Shown here in pieces: positions 1 to 7,631 of a DNA stretch of 40,366 nucleotides; within the stretch, counting starts at the first letter, position 1, and the number at the start of each line of letters is the position of its first letter. The translations under genes were made by a program, and so were the position numbers. Source of the DNA: Rhodovibrionaceae bacterium (lineage in GTDB: Bacteria > Pseudomonadota > Alphaproteobacteria > Kiloniellales > DSM-21159); contig JANQMX010000027.1 in assembly GCA_028279885.1 (NCBI GenBank), positions 1 to 40,366 of the forward strand, read 5' to 3'. Under the pieces are notes generated by a model, which was not told the origin of the DNA, ran no database searches, and saw nothing but the letters and a program-made list of their open reading frames with translations.

Positions 1-710
1 ACGGCACGCTCCACCCGCCAGTCGCCGCAGTTGAGCAGCTCTTCGTAGGGCATGCGCGGCGCATGATGGGCGGCACGGTGCTCGTCAACAATCATGTCCG
101 CCAAGCCCTTCAGCGCGCGGGCCTTGCCGCTGTGCCGCATGACGAGCTCGACGGCAACATCGATCGCGGCCGTTCCGCCGGGACAGGTGATGACGTCGCC
201 GTCGAAGACGAACATTTCGTGAGTCGTGACCTTAACCTTCGGGTAACGCTCCATGAACTCTTCGCGGTGCCGAAAATGGACGGCGCACCGCCGGCCGTCC
301 AACAGGTCGGCCTCCGCCATGGCAAAACACCCGGTGCAGAGCCCGACGACCGGTACCCTTTGCTGTCCTGCCAGGCGAAGAAACGCGAATGTCTCGGGCG
401 CATGTTCCTCGAAAGCCGGGACGAGCCCACCGACGACAACGATGTAGTCGAACGCGCAGGGATCGCCGTAGATCTGCCAAGGCGTAACCTCCGCCCCGCA
501 ACTCGAGCGGATCGGCTCCAGGCTTGGACCGAGAATCTGCCAATGACAATAGACCTGCCGGCTGCGGTCGCCTTCATCGGCCGAATGGCGGAGCGTGTCC
601 ACGAAGCCGGCGAAGGGAAGCAGGGTGAAGCTCGGCGATAGCACGAAGCCGACACGAATGTCGGGGTGAACCGGCAGAAGGCTGTCGGACGTCGGGTTAG
701 GGGTGGCCAT
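1..710 (-). CDS. GlxA-family AraC-type transcriptional regulator, N-terminal part (cut by window edge)
   Basis: Reading starts at the ATG at 710 and stays open to the window edge, giving 236 codons. The translation is a DJ-1/PfpI (class I glutamine amidotransferase-like) domain as found in GlxA regulators. It has a VGFVLSPSFTLLPFAGFVD opening, VVVGGLVP, the nucleophile-elbow-like VGLCTGCFAMAEADLLDGR, and CPGGTAAIDVA. The AraC-type DNA-binding helices expected at the C-terminus lie outside the window. In this family the PfpI-like domain usually senses a small amino compound or quaternary amine and normally has no protease activity. The gene diverges from the proline racemase-family gene at 870, so it probably regulates that gene and the TRAP operon behind it (inference). 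The ATG at 742 is in another frame and was not used. Confidence 0.85.
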   Translation of the reverse strand, partial: MATPNPTSDSLLPVHPDIRVGFVLSPSFTLLPFAGFVDTLRHSADEGDRSRQVYCHWQILGPSLEPIRSSCGAEVTPWQIYGDPCAFDYIVVVGGLVPAFEEHAPETFAFLRLAGQQRVPVVGLCTGCFAMAEADLLDGRRCAVHFRHREEFMERYPKVKVTTHEMFVFDGDVITCPGGTAAIDVAVELVMRHSGKARALKGLADMIVDEHRAAHHAPRMPYEELLNCGDWRVERA

Positions 711-740
711 GGCCAGCTCTGAGGACGCTCGAATTTATTC

Positions 741-756
741 AATGGTTTGCGCCATT
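741..756. promoter_or_regulatory. Possible operator: AATGG-N6-CCATT dyad
   Basis: The 16-bp inverted repeat AATGGTTTGCGCCATT lies between the divergent GlxA-type regulator (start 710) and the proline racemase-family gene (start about 870). It sits in the only AT-richer part of this gap. Its position fits an operator of the regulator, but with 5-bp arms this is weak evidence on its own. Confidence 0.3.
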
Positions 757-869
757 CATTCTATAGAAAGGCCCGGCGCCCGGCTAGGCTCAATGCGGCT
801 CCCGCTGCCGATCGCGTGGGCGCCTGCATCTGGAAAAAGTCAGTGTCGGTCCTTTTGGGTAGCGAGAAG

Positions 870-1937
870 ATGGAAATGCTGTCGGACGTTCAAGACGGTG
901 TGAAGGAGCCCGCCCGGTGGTCCAAGAGCGTGCAGGTTGTCGGCGCGCATGCCGAGGGCGAGGTCGGGCGGGTCGTGACCGGGGGCGTGACCGACATCCC
1001 CGGGGCGACCATGCTGGAGAAGTTCCGCCACTTGGCCGATGTCGATGACTCCTTGAAAAGATTCACGCTTTTCGAACCCCGCGGATGTGCCCAGATGACC
1101 GTGAACCTCTTGCTGCCGCCGACGCACCGAGCGGCCGACGCGGCCTTCATTCCCCTGCAGCCCGATGGCCCGCATGCCATGTCGGGATCGAACGCGATGT
1201 GCGTCGCCACGGTGCTGTTGGAGACGGGCATGCTGCCCATGGCGGAGCCGGAGACAATCGTGGTTCTGGATACCCCCGCGGGCTTGGTTCGCGCGGTCGC
1301 TCGATGCAAGAACGGCAAGTGCGAGAGCGTTTCGCTCGAGATGTTTCCGAGCTTTGTCGAGCACCTCGACCACCCGCTCGAGCTCGAAGGGCACGGCACG
1401 CTGCTGGTCGATGTCGCCTTTGGGGGATGCTACTTCGCATTGCTTGATGCCCGTCGGCTCGGTTTCTCCATCACCTCGGACGAGGCCCGGGACCTTGTCG
1501 AGCTTGGCGCGCGCGCGAGCCGGGCCGCCGCGGAGCAGATTCCGGTGAAACATCCATCTGTCGCAAGCTTCGACAAAGTCGAGTACGGATTGTTCTGCGC
1601 TCAGGACGGAAACACCATACGCAACGGCAATGTCATCTACCCAGGACGAATGGACCGCTCTCCCTGCGGTACGGGAACTGCTGCACGGCTTGCGGTGATG
1701 CACGCGCGCGGGGTTCTGCAGGCCGGCGTTGAAATCGAGTCGCGGTCGATCATCGATAGCGTCTTTAGGGCCGAGGTGACGGGTGCAACCAAGGTCGGAC
1801 ATCGCAAAGCAGTCACCACCAAACTGACCGGCCGCGCCTGGATCTACGGCATCTATTCGCTCGGCATCGACCCGAGCGATCCCTACCAGCTTGGCTACAC
1901 GCTGAGCGACACCTGGGGCATAAACATCGTCACCTGA
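870..1937 (+). CDS. Proline racemase superfamily enzyme (hydroxyproline epimerase/dehydratase type)
   Basis: A 355-residue protein of usual family length. Two catalytic loops are visible: MSGSN (Ser105 at the place of the first catalytic Cys) and DRSPCGTGT (Cys266 at the second). The ending GIDPSDPYQLGYTLSDTWG is typical of the family. Members epimerise proline or 4-hydroxyproline or dehydrate trans-3-hydroxyproline. A Ser/Cys pair differs from classical Cys/Cys racemases and Cys/Thr dehydratases, so the reaction cannot be fixed from sequence. The frame is open upstream to 747, but the extra 41 residues do not look like the family; the ATG at 870 (or 876) fits, though no strong ribosome site is visible. 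It diverges from the GlxA-type regulator and precedes a TRAP transporter, suggesting uptake and first-step conversion of a cyclic amino acid (inference). Confidence 0.82.
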   Translation: MEMLSDVQDGVKEPARWSKSVQVVGAHAEGEVGRVVTGGVTDIPGATMLEKFRHLADVDDSLKRFTLFEPRGCAQMTVNLLLPPTHRAADAAFIPLQPDGPHAMSGSNAMCVATVLLETGMLPMAEPETIVVLDTPAGLVRAVARCKNGKCESVSLEMFPSFVEHLDHPLELEGHGTLLVDVAFGGCYFALLDARRLGFSITSDEARDLVELGARASRAAAEQIPVKHPSVASFDKVEYGLFCAQDGNTIRNGNVIYPGRMDRSPCGTGTAARLAVMHARGVLQAGVEIESRSIIDSVFRAEVTGATKVGHRKAVTTKLTGRAWIYGIYSLGIDPSDPYQLGYTLSDTWGINIVT

Positions 1938-2110
1938 CCGTCCGTCCTTCATGGCAAGACCGTAAGGCTCCCCCCCCTGGGTTATTCCTTCTGTCAATTG
2001 CGTGTCTTGTTCAATACTCGCCACCGACTCCCTTCTAGTCTGTGTTCGCAGGGAGCCGGTCTTGGGTCGCCAAGGCCGTCTTCAATAAAGAAAACAGCAG
2101 GAGGAACAAG

Positions 2111-3127
2111 ATGAGCGATTTTGTTGAACGAGAGTCGCGAGGCGGCCTGCTCAAAGCGGCCGCGATTGGGCTTGTTGGCATCGCACTTATGGCCAGCAGC
2201 GCAAGCGCCGCCACCCGGCTCAAGGTCGCCGGCCAGCACGCGCCGGATCACAACGCCACGCTCCAGCTCAATGAGATCAAGAAAGAAGTGGAAGGCGCCG
2301 GCGTCGACCTCAAACTTCAGCTCTTCCCCTCAGGACAGCTCGGCACGGGAGAGCAGGTCTTCGGGGACGTATCAAAGGGTGTGATCGACATAGGCCACAC
2401 TTTCATCTACAGCCACAACGACCCCCTGCTTGAGATCAACACCATCCCCTACCTGGTCGATAGCTATGGCCAGATGCGTAAGGTCTTCACGCCGGGATCG
2501 AACTTTTACCGGGTCTACTCCGACCTTCTCGCCAAGCAAGGGATCAAGCTCCTGGGTATCTTTGGCGAGGGCTTCATCGGTGTTGGTGCCTCAAAGAAGC
2601 CAGCCGACGCGACAGGCTTCGGCAAGAAGGACATGACCATTCGTGTCTGGAGCGCGGCAGTCGCCAAGGAGACAGCCAGCGATATGGGCTTCAACACGAC
2701 CACCATTGACTGGGGCGATGTGTACCCAGCTCTCCAGCAGGGGGTCGTGGACGGTGTGATCGGCGGCACGCCCGAAGCCAACTACACGACGTTCCGAGAC
2801 GCGATCAAGTACTACATTCCCTACAATCCCTTCGTAGAGAACACCGCCTACTACATGAGCCAGAAGTCCTGGGACAAGCTGAGCGCGGATCAGCAAAAGG
2901 TGATCGAGCAGGCTTTCGGCAACGCAGCCCTCAAGTCCTTCGAGGCGAGCGAAGCGACCGACAAGGAATTCATGGGCAAGCTCGGGCACTCGGGCATCGA
3001 GGTGATCGCGCTCACCGATGCCGAGCGGTCGGCCATTGCCGATCACATCCGCGCGACGACCTGGCCCAAGCTGGAGCAAGCCTTCGGCAAGGATCTCATG
3101 GACCAGCTCAAGGCCGACGTACAATAA
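2111..3127 (+). CDS. TRAP transporter substrate-binding protein, DctP family
   Basis: A 338-residue periplasmic binding protein of a tripartite ATP-independent transporter. The start is the ATG at 2111 behind AGGAGG at 2099-2104; an upstream in-frame ATG at 2042 is not needed. A Sec signal peptide is visible, with a hydrophobic core at residues 13-29 and ASA cleavage after residue 33. Family features follow: QLFPSGQLGTGEQ, IDIGHTFIYSHNDP, the MTIRVW segment whose Arg178 is the usual carboxylate clamp, and the GVVDGVIGGTPEANYTT helix. The Arg suggests an organic or amino acid ligand. It is followed by a strong stem-loop and then both membrane subunits. Being downstream of the proline racemase homolog, it may bring in that enzyme's substrate (inference). 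Confidence 0.93.
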   Translation: MSDFVERESRGGLLKAAAIGLVGIALMASSASAATRLKVAGQHAPDHNATLQLNEIKKEVEGAGVDLKLQLFPSGQLGTGEQVFGDVSKGVIDIGHTFIYSHNDPLLEINTIPYLVDSYGQMRKVFTPGSNFYRVYSDLLAKQGIKLLGIFGEGFIGVGASKKPADATGFGKKDMTIRVWSAAVAKETASDMGFNTTTIDWGDVYPALQQGVVDGVIGGTPEANYTTFRDAIKYYIPYNPFVENTAYYMSQKSWDKLSADQQKVIEQAFGNAALKSFEASEATDKEFMGKLGHSGIEVIALTDAERSAIADHIRATTWPKLEQAFGKDLMDQLKADVQ

Positions 3128-3149
3128 GCCTTAAGCCTGTCGGCGTGTC

Positions 3150-3183
3150 GGGGGCACACGCGGTCCCGCCGATGTGCGCCCCC
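3150..3183 (+). promoter_or_regulatory. Intercistronic stem-loop after the TRAP binding-protein gene
   Basis: Arms 3150-3159 (GGGGGCACAC) and 3174-3183 (GTGCGCCCCC) pair at 9 of 10 positions. The loop can extend the helix with GCGG (3160-3163) and CCGC (3166-3169). No run of T follows, so it is more likely an mRNA-stabilising or attenuating hairpin than a full terminator. Such a hairpin would keep binding protein levels above permease levels. Confidence 0.6.
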
Positions 3184-3214
3184 GCTATCTTTCGCAGGGC
3201 AATAGGAGGCGACC

Positions 3215-3775
3215 TTGTCTCTTGAAGTCCGGCAGCCTCTCCAAGCTCCGGTCAAGATTCTGCTGGCTTGCCAGAAGGCGATCCTAGTGTTTTGCAGCCT
3301 ACTGCTGGCCTTTGTCTTCTTTGCCGTCGTGATCCTTCGCTATGTCTTTCATGCCGATCTCTTTGCCTATGAAGAGTGGGTGCTCGTGGCCGCGTTCTGG
3401 CTGTACTTCATTGGCGGTGCTCAGGGGAGCTACGAAAACACCCACATCAAGGCGGACTTCATCAATGCCTGGGTCAAGAACCTCAAGGTGAAGTGGGCCA
3501 TCGCCAATTTCACGATCTTCATGGAGGTGCTGGTCGGCCTGGTGCTTTCCTATTGGGGCTATCTCATGGTCCTTGAGGATGTCGCCAAATACCCCGATTG
3601 GCCGACCACGGTGGTCTGGAAGATCCCCTTCGTCTTGCCGCGTTTGGGCATCTTCATCGGCTTGGTCCTCATGACCTTCTACACGTCATTGCATCTCTAT
3701 GTCGGGCTAAGACAGGGCCCCTCGCGCACGTGGGAGGAAGAAGAAGCCGCGACCGGGCGTGGCGAGGGGATTTAG
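3215..3775 (+). CDS. TRAP transporter small permease, DctQ family
   Basis: A 186-residue membrane protein with four hydrophobic segments, as expected for the small TRAP subunit. They lie at about residues 20-42, 50-70, 92-115 and 136-158. The second carries the typical AYEEWVLVAAFWLYFIGGA signature. Translation starts at TTG (3215), fixed by a perfect AGGAGG at 3204-3209 five bases upstream; no ATG near the start would keep the first helix. The C-terminal tail is charged and cytoplasmic-like (EEEEAATGRGEG). It lies 87 bp after the binding protein gene, across a stem-loop, and 2 bp before the large permease gene, so the permeases are probably translationally coupled. Confidence 0.9.
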   Translation: MSLEVRQPLQAPVKILLACQKAILVFCSLLLAFVFFAVVILRYVFHADLFAYEEWVLVAAFWLYFIGGAQGSYENTHIKADFINAWVKNLKVKWAIANFTIFMEVLVGLVLSYWGYLMVLEDVAKYPDWPTTVVWKIPFVLPRLGIFIGLVLMTFYTSLHLYVGLRQGPSRTWEEEEAATGRGEGI

Positions 3776-3777
3776 AC

Positions 3778-5073
3778 ATGACGCTCGTCGCAACCATGCT
3801 GCTCATTCTCTGTGTTGCCCTGATCTTGGGCATGCCGGTGCCTTTCGCGTTCGGCCTGACGATGATCTATATCGCCTTTGCGACCGGAATAGACGTGACG
3901 ACGCTCTTGCCGTCCGGTCACTGGCGCATGAACGCCCTTGTGCTCCTGGCAATCCCGCTTTTCATCATGGCCGGCGGCTTGATGGAGAGAGGAAAGATCG
4001 CGGCGCCCTTGGTGGACCTCGCGGAGGTTTTTGTCGGCCGGATCAGAGGCGGCCTGTCCGCGGCCGCCGTGGTCGCGAGCGCGATATTCGGGTCCATTTC
4101 GGGGAGCGCCTCCGCGACCCTGACCTGTATCGGGAGCATCATGCTCCCCCGTCTCGCCGCGGCCAAATATCCCCGGGGGATCTCATCCGCCTTGATCGCG
4201 AACGCGGCGCCCCTCGGATTGCTGATCCCGCCGAGCGCCATTCAGATTATCTATGCCTGGGTGACGCGGCAGTCCGTCCTGGAGTGCTTCCTGGCGACGA
4301 TCGTTCCGGGCCTCATTCTCGTGGCCTTTCTCATCCTGGTGAACTTCATACTTCTGCGTAAGCACAAGGGCATCGAGACCCTGCCACCATCGGACAACCT
4401 GCCAAAGGAGGTTGCGAAGACGACCTGGAGCGCCTTTCCCGCACTCTTGATGCCGGTCATCATTCTGGGCGGCATCTACGGCGGCATCATGACGCCAACG
4501 GAGGCGGCTGGAATAGCCGTCGTCTATGCCATTCCGGTCGGGTTCTTCATCTACAGGGGGCTGAATAAGGACAACTTCATCCCGGCGATCGTCGACACCG
4601 CAACGACGACCGGCGTCGTCATGGTCATGTTCTTCATGGTCATGATCGTCAGCCGCCTGCTGGTCTTCGAGGACATTCCGGGTATTGCCCAACAGCTCAT
4701 CTTCGCGGTCTCGGAAAACCCCATCGTCATCTTGATCATGGTCAACATGGTCATGGTCATCATTGGCATGCTGATGGACGACGTCAGTGGCGTGCTCTTG
4801 AGCGCACCGCTCTTGTTTCCAATCGTCACCGAGCTCGGGGTGGACCCAATCCAGTTTGCCGCCATCGTCGGCGTGAACCTGGGGATGGGCAACATCACGC
4901 CACCGACGGCCCCCTTGCTTTACCTTGGTGCCCGGGTTGGCAAGACACCGATCAACGAGATGATGGGCCCGACGATCATCATGATCCTGTTCGCGTGGAT
5001 TCCCACGCTCATCATCACAACCTACATCCCAGAGGTCTCGCTTTGGCTCCCGAACGCGCTTCTAGGCCAGTGA
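3778..5073 (+). CDS. TRAP transporter large permease, DctM family
   Basis: A 431-residue, very hydrophobic protein with around a dozen membrane segments and the normal family length. Typical DctM stretches include MPVPFAFGLT near the N-terminus, the IFGSISGSASATL loop, NAAPLGLLIPPS, and near the end LGMGNITPPTAPLLYLGAR. It forms the ion-coupled translocation channel with DctQ. The start ATG at 3778 lies two bases after the dctQ stop, with GAGGGG upstream as ribosome site. The frame is open back to 3598, but that part overlaps dctQ in another frame and is not protein-like. A broken serine ammonia-lyase fragment begins two bases after its stop. Confidence 0.94.
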   Translation: MTLVATMLLILCVALILGMPVPFAFGLTMIYIAFATGIDVTTLLPSGHWRMNALVLLAIPLFIMAGGLMERGKIAAPLVDLAEVFVGRIRGGLSAAAVVASAIFGSISGSASATLTCIGSIMLPRLAAAKYPRGISSALIANAAPLGLLIPPSAIQIIYAWVTRQSVLECFLATIVPGLILVAFLILVNFILLRKHKGIETLPPSDNLPKEVAKTTWSAFPALLMPVIILGGIYGGIMTPTEAAGIAVVYAIPVGFFIYRGLNKDNFIPAIVDTATTTGVVMVMFFMVMIVSRLLVFEDIPGIAQQLIFAVSENPIVILIMVNMVMVIIGMLMDDVSGVLLSAPLLFPIVTELGVDPIQFAAIVGVNLGMGNITPPTAPLLYLGARVGKTPINEMMGPTIIMILFAWIPTLIITTYIPEVSLWLPNALLGQ

Positions 5074-5075
5074 CG

Positions 5076-5351
5076 ATGGATACGGGGTTTAGAGACTCGG
5101 GGCTCAGAGACCAGGGCATGACCAACATCTTCGAGATCTACAAGATTGGCATAAGGCCCTCGAGCTCGCACACCATGGCACCGATGCAGGCGGCGCTAGC
5201 TTTTTTAGCCGAGCCGGTATCGCTTGGCTGTTTCGACTCGGTGGCCGAGGTACGGGTGGAGTCGTTCGGCTCCCTCGCCCTCACAGGTAAGGGCCGCGCG
5301 ACCGATACCGCGATCCTCCTCGGCCTAAGAGCGTTCAGTCCCATGGAGTGA
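5076..5351 (+). pseudogene. sdaA: Truncated L-serine ammonia-lyase (N-terminal beta domain only)
   Basis: The segment from the in-frame ATG at 5118 reads MTNIFEIYKIGIRPSSSHTM, followed by AEVRVESFGSLALTGKGRATDTAILLGL. This is the start of the single-chain bacterial L-serine dehydratase. Coding stops at 5349-5351, after about 90 family residues. The last few codons (FSPME) come from a palindromic element. The rest of the beta domain and the whole alpha domain with the iron-sulfur cluster cysteines are absent, so no activity is expected. The possible start at 5076 is two bases after the dctM stop, suggesting the intact gene was the last member of the TRAP operon. Serine breakdown may once have been part of that pathway (inference). 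Confidence 0.8.
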
Positions 5352-5405
5352 TGGAATCAGTTTAGCTTTGATCTGATCACTCCGGGAGGCTCTATGGGAC
5401 TGAAC
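5333..5405. repeat. 73-bp palindromic (MITE-like) element at a gene break
   Basis: Perfect 12-bp terminal inverted repeats GTTCAGTCCCAT (5333-5344) and ATGGGACTGAAC (5394-5405) enclose further imperfect pairing (GGAGTGAT at 5345-5352 with ATCACTCC at 5376-5383). There is no coding capacity. It truncates the serine ammonia-lyase fragment and ends two bases before the stop of the opposite-strand CapA-like gene. It may be a non-autonomous insertion or the scar of a larger element, and in the transcript it could also act as a bidirectional terminator. No clear target duplication was seen. Confidence 0.6.
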
Positions 5406-5407
5406 AT

Positions 5408-6562
5408 CTAGAGCACGACAACCGTCCGGTAGCCTCCAATCTCAGAACCGTCTGCCACGTAGTCGGTCGGAAGCTTCGCAAGTCTGGTGACCGCTCTAAC
5501 GTAATCCACGACCTGCTCGCCGCGCGCTTCACCGACCGTCAGCGGCACTGGCTGGTTTTCCGTGTTGATAAGGCAGGGAACGAAGCAGACCTGGGCCAAG
5601 TCTCTGCCGTCGAAACAACAAAGACCGATCATTGTCATACGGGAGTCGGGATGAAACGGAAGTCGCGGATATCCTTCGCGTGGGTAAATCGCATAGTCTC
5701 CGAAGTTGCGTAGCCGCTGGAGCTGATCCTCGCCCAACGCCTGTTCGAGGCCCGGCATATCGAATGCGAAATGCCCCAGGCCGTAGAAGATCGGCTTGCC
5801 GCGATAGAGTTCGATCCCCCGCAAAAGGTGGTGGTGGTGGCCGATAACGACATCACAGCCGGCATCGATTGCCGCATGCCCATAGAGTTTCTCGTAGTCG
5901 GTCAGGAGTCCTGCCTGGGTCGACTTTCCCCAGTGAAAACTCACGATCACCAGATCGGCGCATGCTTTCGCCTCTCTGATCGTATCTGCCAACACCGTGA
6001 GATCTTCGGGAAATGGGAAGGTCCTGATCTGAGGATCGGCTCCAGGCTCCACCCGCCCGAAGGCATCCGGATGCACGAAGTAGTGTGTGTGTACGCGCAT
6101 AGCGGCCACACCCGCGGAGCGTTCGCGGGCCTCGTAGCCGGGAGGGTAGACAGACGTGAAGGCAAGGAACGCGACCTTCAGGCCTCGGCACGTCAGAATG
6201 GCTGGCCGTCTGGCCTCACTCGCGTTTCCACCCGCCCCTGCGCTTTGAATCCCCTGTGTCTTGAGAGCCTCCAAAGTAGCCGCGAGGCCTTCGTGACCCG
6301 CATCGACCGTATGATTGTTGGCGCAGGACATGACATGAAATCCGGCCGGCCCAAGCGCCTCGGAGTTTGACGACCCGGAGATCAAACGAAAGCCGCTGGC
6401 GGTCGGCACGGATCGAGGATCGTTGGTGTAAACCCCCTCGCAATTGCCGAAAAGCAGGTCGACGTCCTTCAGCACCGGGCTGACGCAGTCGAATGCCCTG
6501 TGTGGGTCGGGACGATTCAAGAAGACGTCGCCGACGGCGCCCAGAACCCATCTGCCAGACAC
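5408..6562 (-). CDS. CapA-family (PGA_cap) metallophosphoesterase-like protein
   Basis: A 384-residue protein with the poly-gamma-glutamate capsule protein CapA fold. Motifs in order: GAVGDVFLNRPDP (Asp12), FGNCEG (Asn40, Glu42), ANNHTVDAG (Asn82-His84), VSFHWG (His210) and GHHHHLLRG (241-249). The fold belongs to the calcineurin-like phosphoesterase superfamily. Its role outside capsule synthesis is unclear. There is no signal peptide or membrane anchor, unlike capsule CapA, so a cytoplasmic catabolic role is more likely. The GTG start at 6562 is set by GGGAGG at 6570-6575. It is the last gene of the long minus-strand unit, 82 bp behind the peptide transporter ATPase, and its stop abuts the palindromic element. 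Confidence 0.82.
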   Translation of the reverse strand: MSGRWVLGAVGDVFLNRPDPHRAFDCVSPVLKDVDLLFGNCEGVYTNDPRSVPTASGFRLISGSSNSEALGPAGFHVMSCANNHTVDAGHEGLAATLEALKTQGIQSAGAGGNASEARRPAILTCRGLKVAFLAFTSVYPPGYEARERSAGVAAMRVHTHYFVHPDAFGRVEPGADPQIRTFPFPEDLTVLADTIREAKACADLVIVSFHWGKSTQAGLLTDYEKLYGHAAIDAGCDVVIGHHHHLLRGIELYRGKPIFYGLGHFAFDMPGLEQALGEDQLQRLRNFGDYAIYPREGYPRLPFHPDSRMTMIGLCCFDGRDLAQVCFVPCLINTENQPVPLTVGEARGEQVVDYVRAVTRLAKLPTDYVADGSEIGGYRTVVVL

Positions 6563-6644
6563 GATTCACCCTCCCTAAAGTCGACCGACTCTAAACTGCG
6601 GCCTGCACTATCTCGTCACCGCCGACCGCCGGCATTCCGGAACG

Positions 6645-7631
6645 TCATTCATAGAGGTGACAAGCCGCAAACTGGTTGCTCCCAACTGCCTTCAAATGCG
6701 GAATCTCGACGCGACAGCGATCGGTTGCGTGCGGACAGCGAGGATGGAAATGACAGCCCGAGGGCGGATCTAGGGGCGACGGACGCTCGCCGGATACCTT
6801 CACGCTGTGGGCGCGGCTGCGTCCGATCTTCGGCACGGCATCAAGGAGTGTCTGGGTATAGGGATGCTTCGGGCTTGAAAAGAGATCATCCCTTGTGGCC
6901 GTTTCCACTATGCGGCCGAGATACATGACGGCGACGCGGTCGCTCAGACGCTCGACGACACCGAGGTCGTGACTGATGAAGAGATAGGCGATCGTCAGCT
7001 CTTCCCGTAAATCGGCGAAGAGGTTGAGGACTTGCGCCTGGATCGAGACATCCAAGGCCGATACCGGTTCGTCACAAACGAGAACTCTTGGGACAACCGT
7101 CAGCGCGCGGGCGATACCGACCCGTTGGCACTGTCCGCCGGAAAGCTGATGAGGTTGACGCTTGCCGAAACTCGGGTCGAGGCCTACCTGATCGAGGAGC
7201 TCGTCCGCCCTGGCCGCAATATCGCTTTTCGGGACGATCCGATGAACCCTCAGGGGCTCTTCTATGATCTCCCGGATCGTCTGCCGCGCATTCAAAGACG
7301 CATAAGGATTTTGAAAGATCATTTGTACGTTCCGGGCCCAATCGCGCCGCTCCGCTGCCGACAGGACGGTATGAGAGATACCGGCAAATCGGAGTTCGCC
7401 ACTGGTGGGCCGGATCAGGCCGGCTATGACACGGCCCAAGGTCGACTTGCCGCAGCCGGATTCGCCGACCAGCGCAAGGACCTCGGATTGGCCAAGCGAG
7501 AGCGATACCTCGGAGACCGCACGAACGACCTCTCGTTTTCGGGACAGCAGGGGCATGCCGAGCAATCCACGGCTCGCCTCGAAATTCTTGGAGACGTCAT
7601 CGACCTCGAGAATGGGGGCGGTCGCCGTCAT
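6645..7631 (-). CDS. Peptide-type ABC transporter ATP-binding protein, DppF/OppF family (system 1)
   Basis: A 328-residue ATPase. Walker A GESGCGKST (residues 56-64), Q-loop FQNPY, signature LSGGQCQRV (163-171; Cys replaces the usual Arg after the Gln), Walker B VLVCDEP (183-189) and the switch His in FISHDLG (His221) are all present. The C-terminal oligopeptide-transport extension with clustered cysteines (CHFHPRCPHATDRC) is intact. The start at 7631 overlaps the DppD-like stop as ATGA. Upstream in-frame codons to 7772 lie over the previous gene and are not family-like. It powers import together with the adjacent DppD-like subunit. Confidence 0.93.
   Translation of the reverse strand: MTATAPILEVDDVSKNFEASRGLLGMPLLSRKREVVRAVSEVSLSLGQSEVLALVGESGCGKSTLGRVIAGLIRPTSGELRFAGISHTVLSAAERRDWARNVQMIFQNPYASLNARQTIREIIEEPLRVHRIVPKSDIAARADELLDQVGLDPSFGKRQPHQLSGGQCQRVGIARALTVVPRVLVCDEPVSALDVSIQAQVLNLFADLREELTIAYLFISHDLGVVERLSDRVAVMYLGRIVETATRDDLFSSPKHPYTQTLLDAVPKIGRSRAHSVKVSGERPSPLDPPSGCHFHPRCPHATDRCRVEIPHLKAVGSNQFAACHLYE

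Noticed and set aside
110-742. 210-codon minus-strand frame with ATG at 742
   Set aside because: It is out of frame with the GlxA-like protein that starts at 710, and its translation is Arg/Ser-rich noise.
840-2024. 394-codon open frame on the minus strand opposite the proline racemase homolog
   Set aside because: Low-complexity shadow translation without recognisable domains; the plus strand encodes a complete family protein.
1969-2057. Inverted repeat GGCTCCC...GGGAGCC before the TRAP binding-protein gene
   Set aside because: Seven-bp arms about 75 bp apart in GC-rich DNA are expected by chance.
6177-6562. Possible frameshift in the CapA-like gene because several frames are open here
   Set aside because: One frame (5408-6562) holds all family motifs in order without interruption; the others are shadows.
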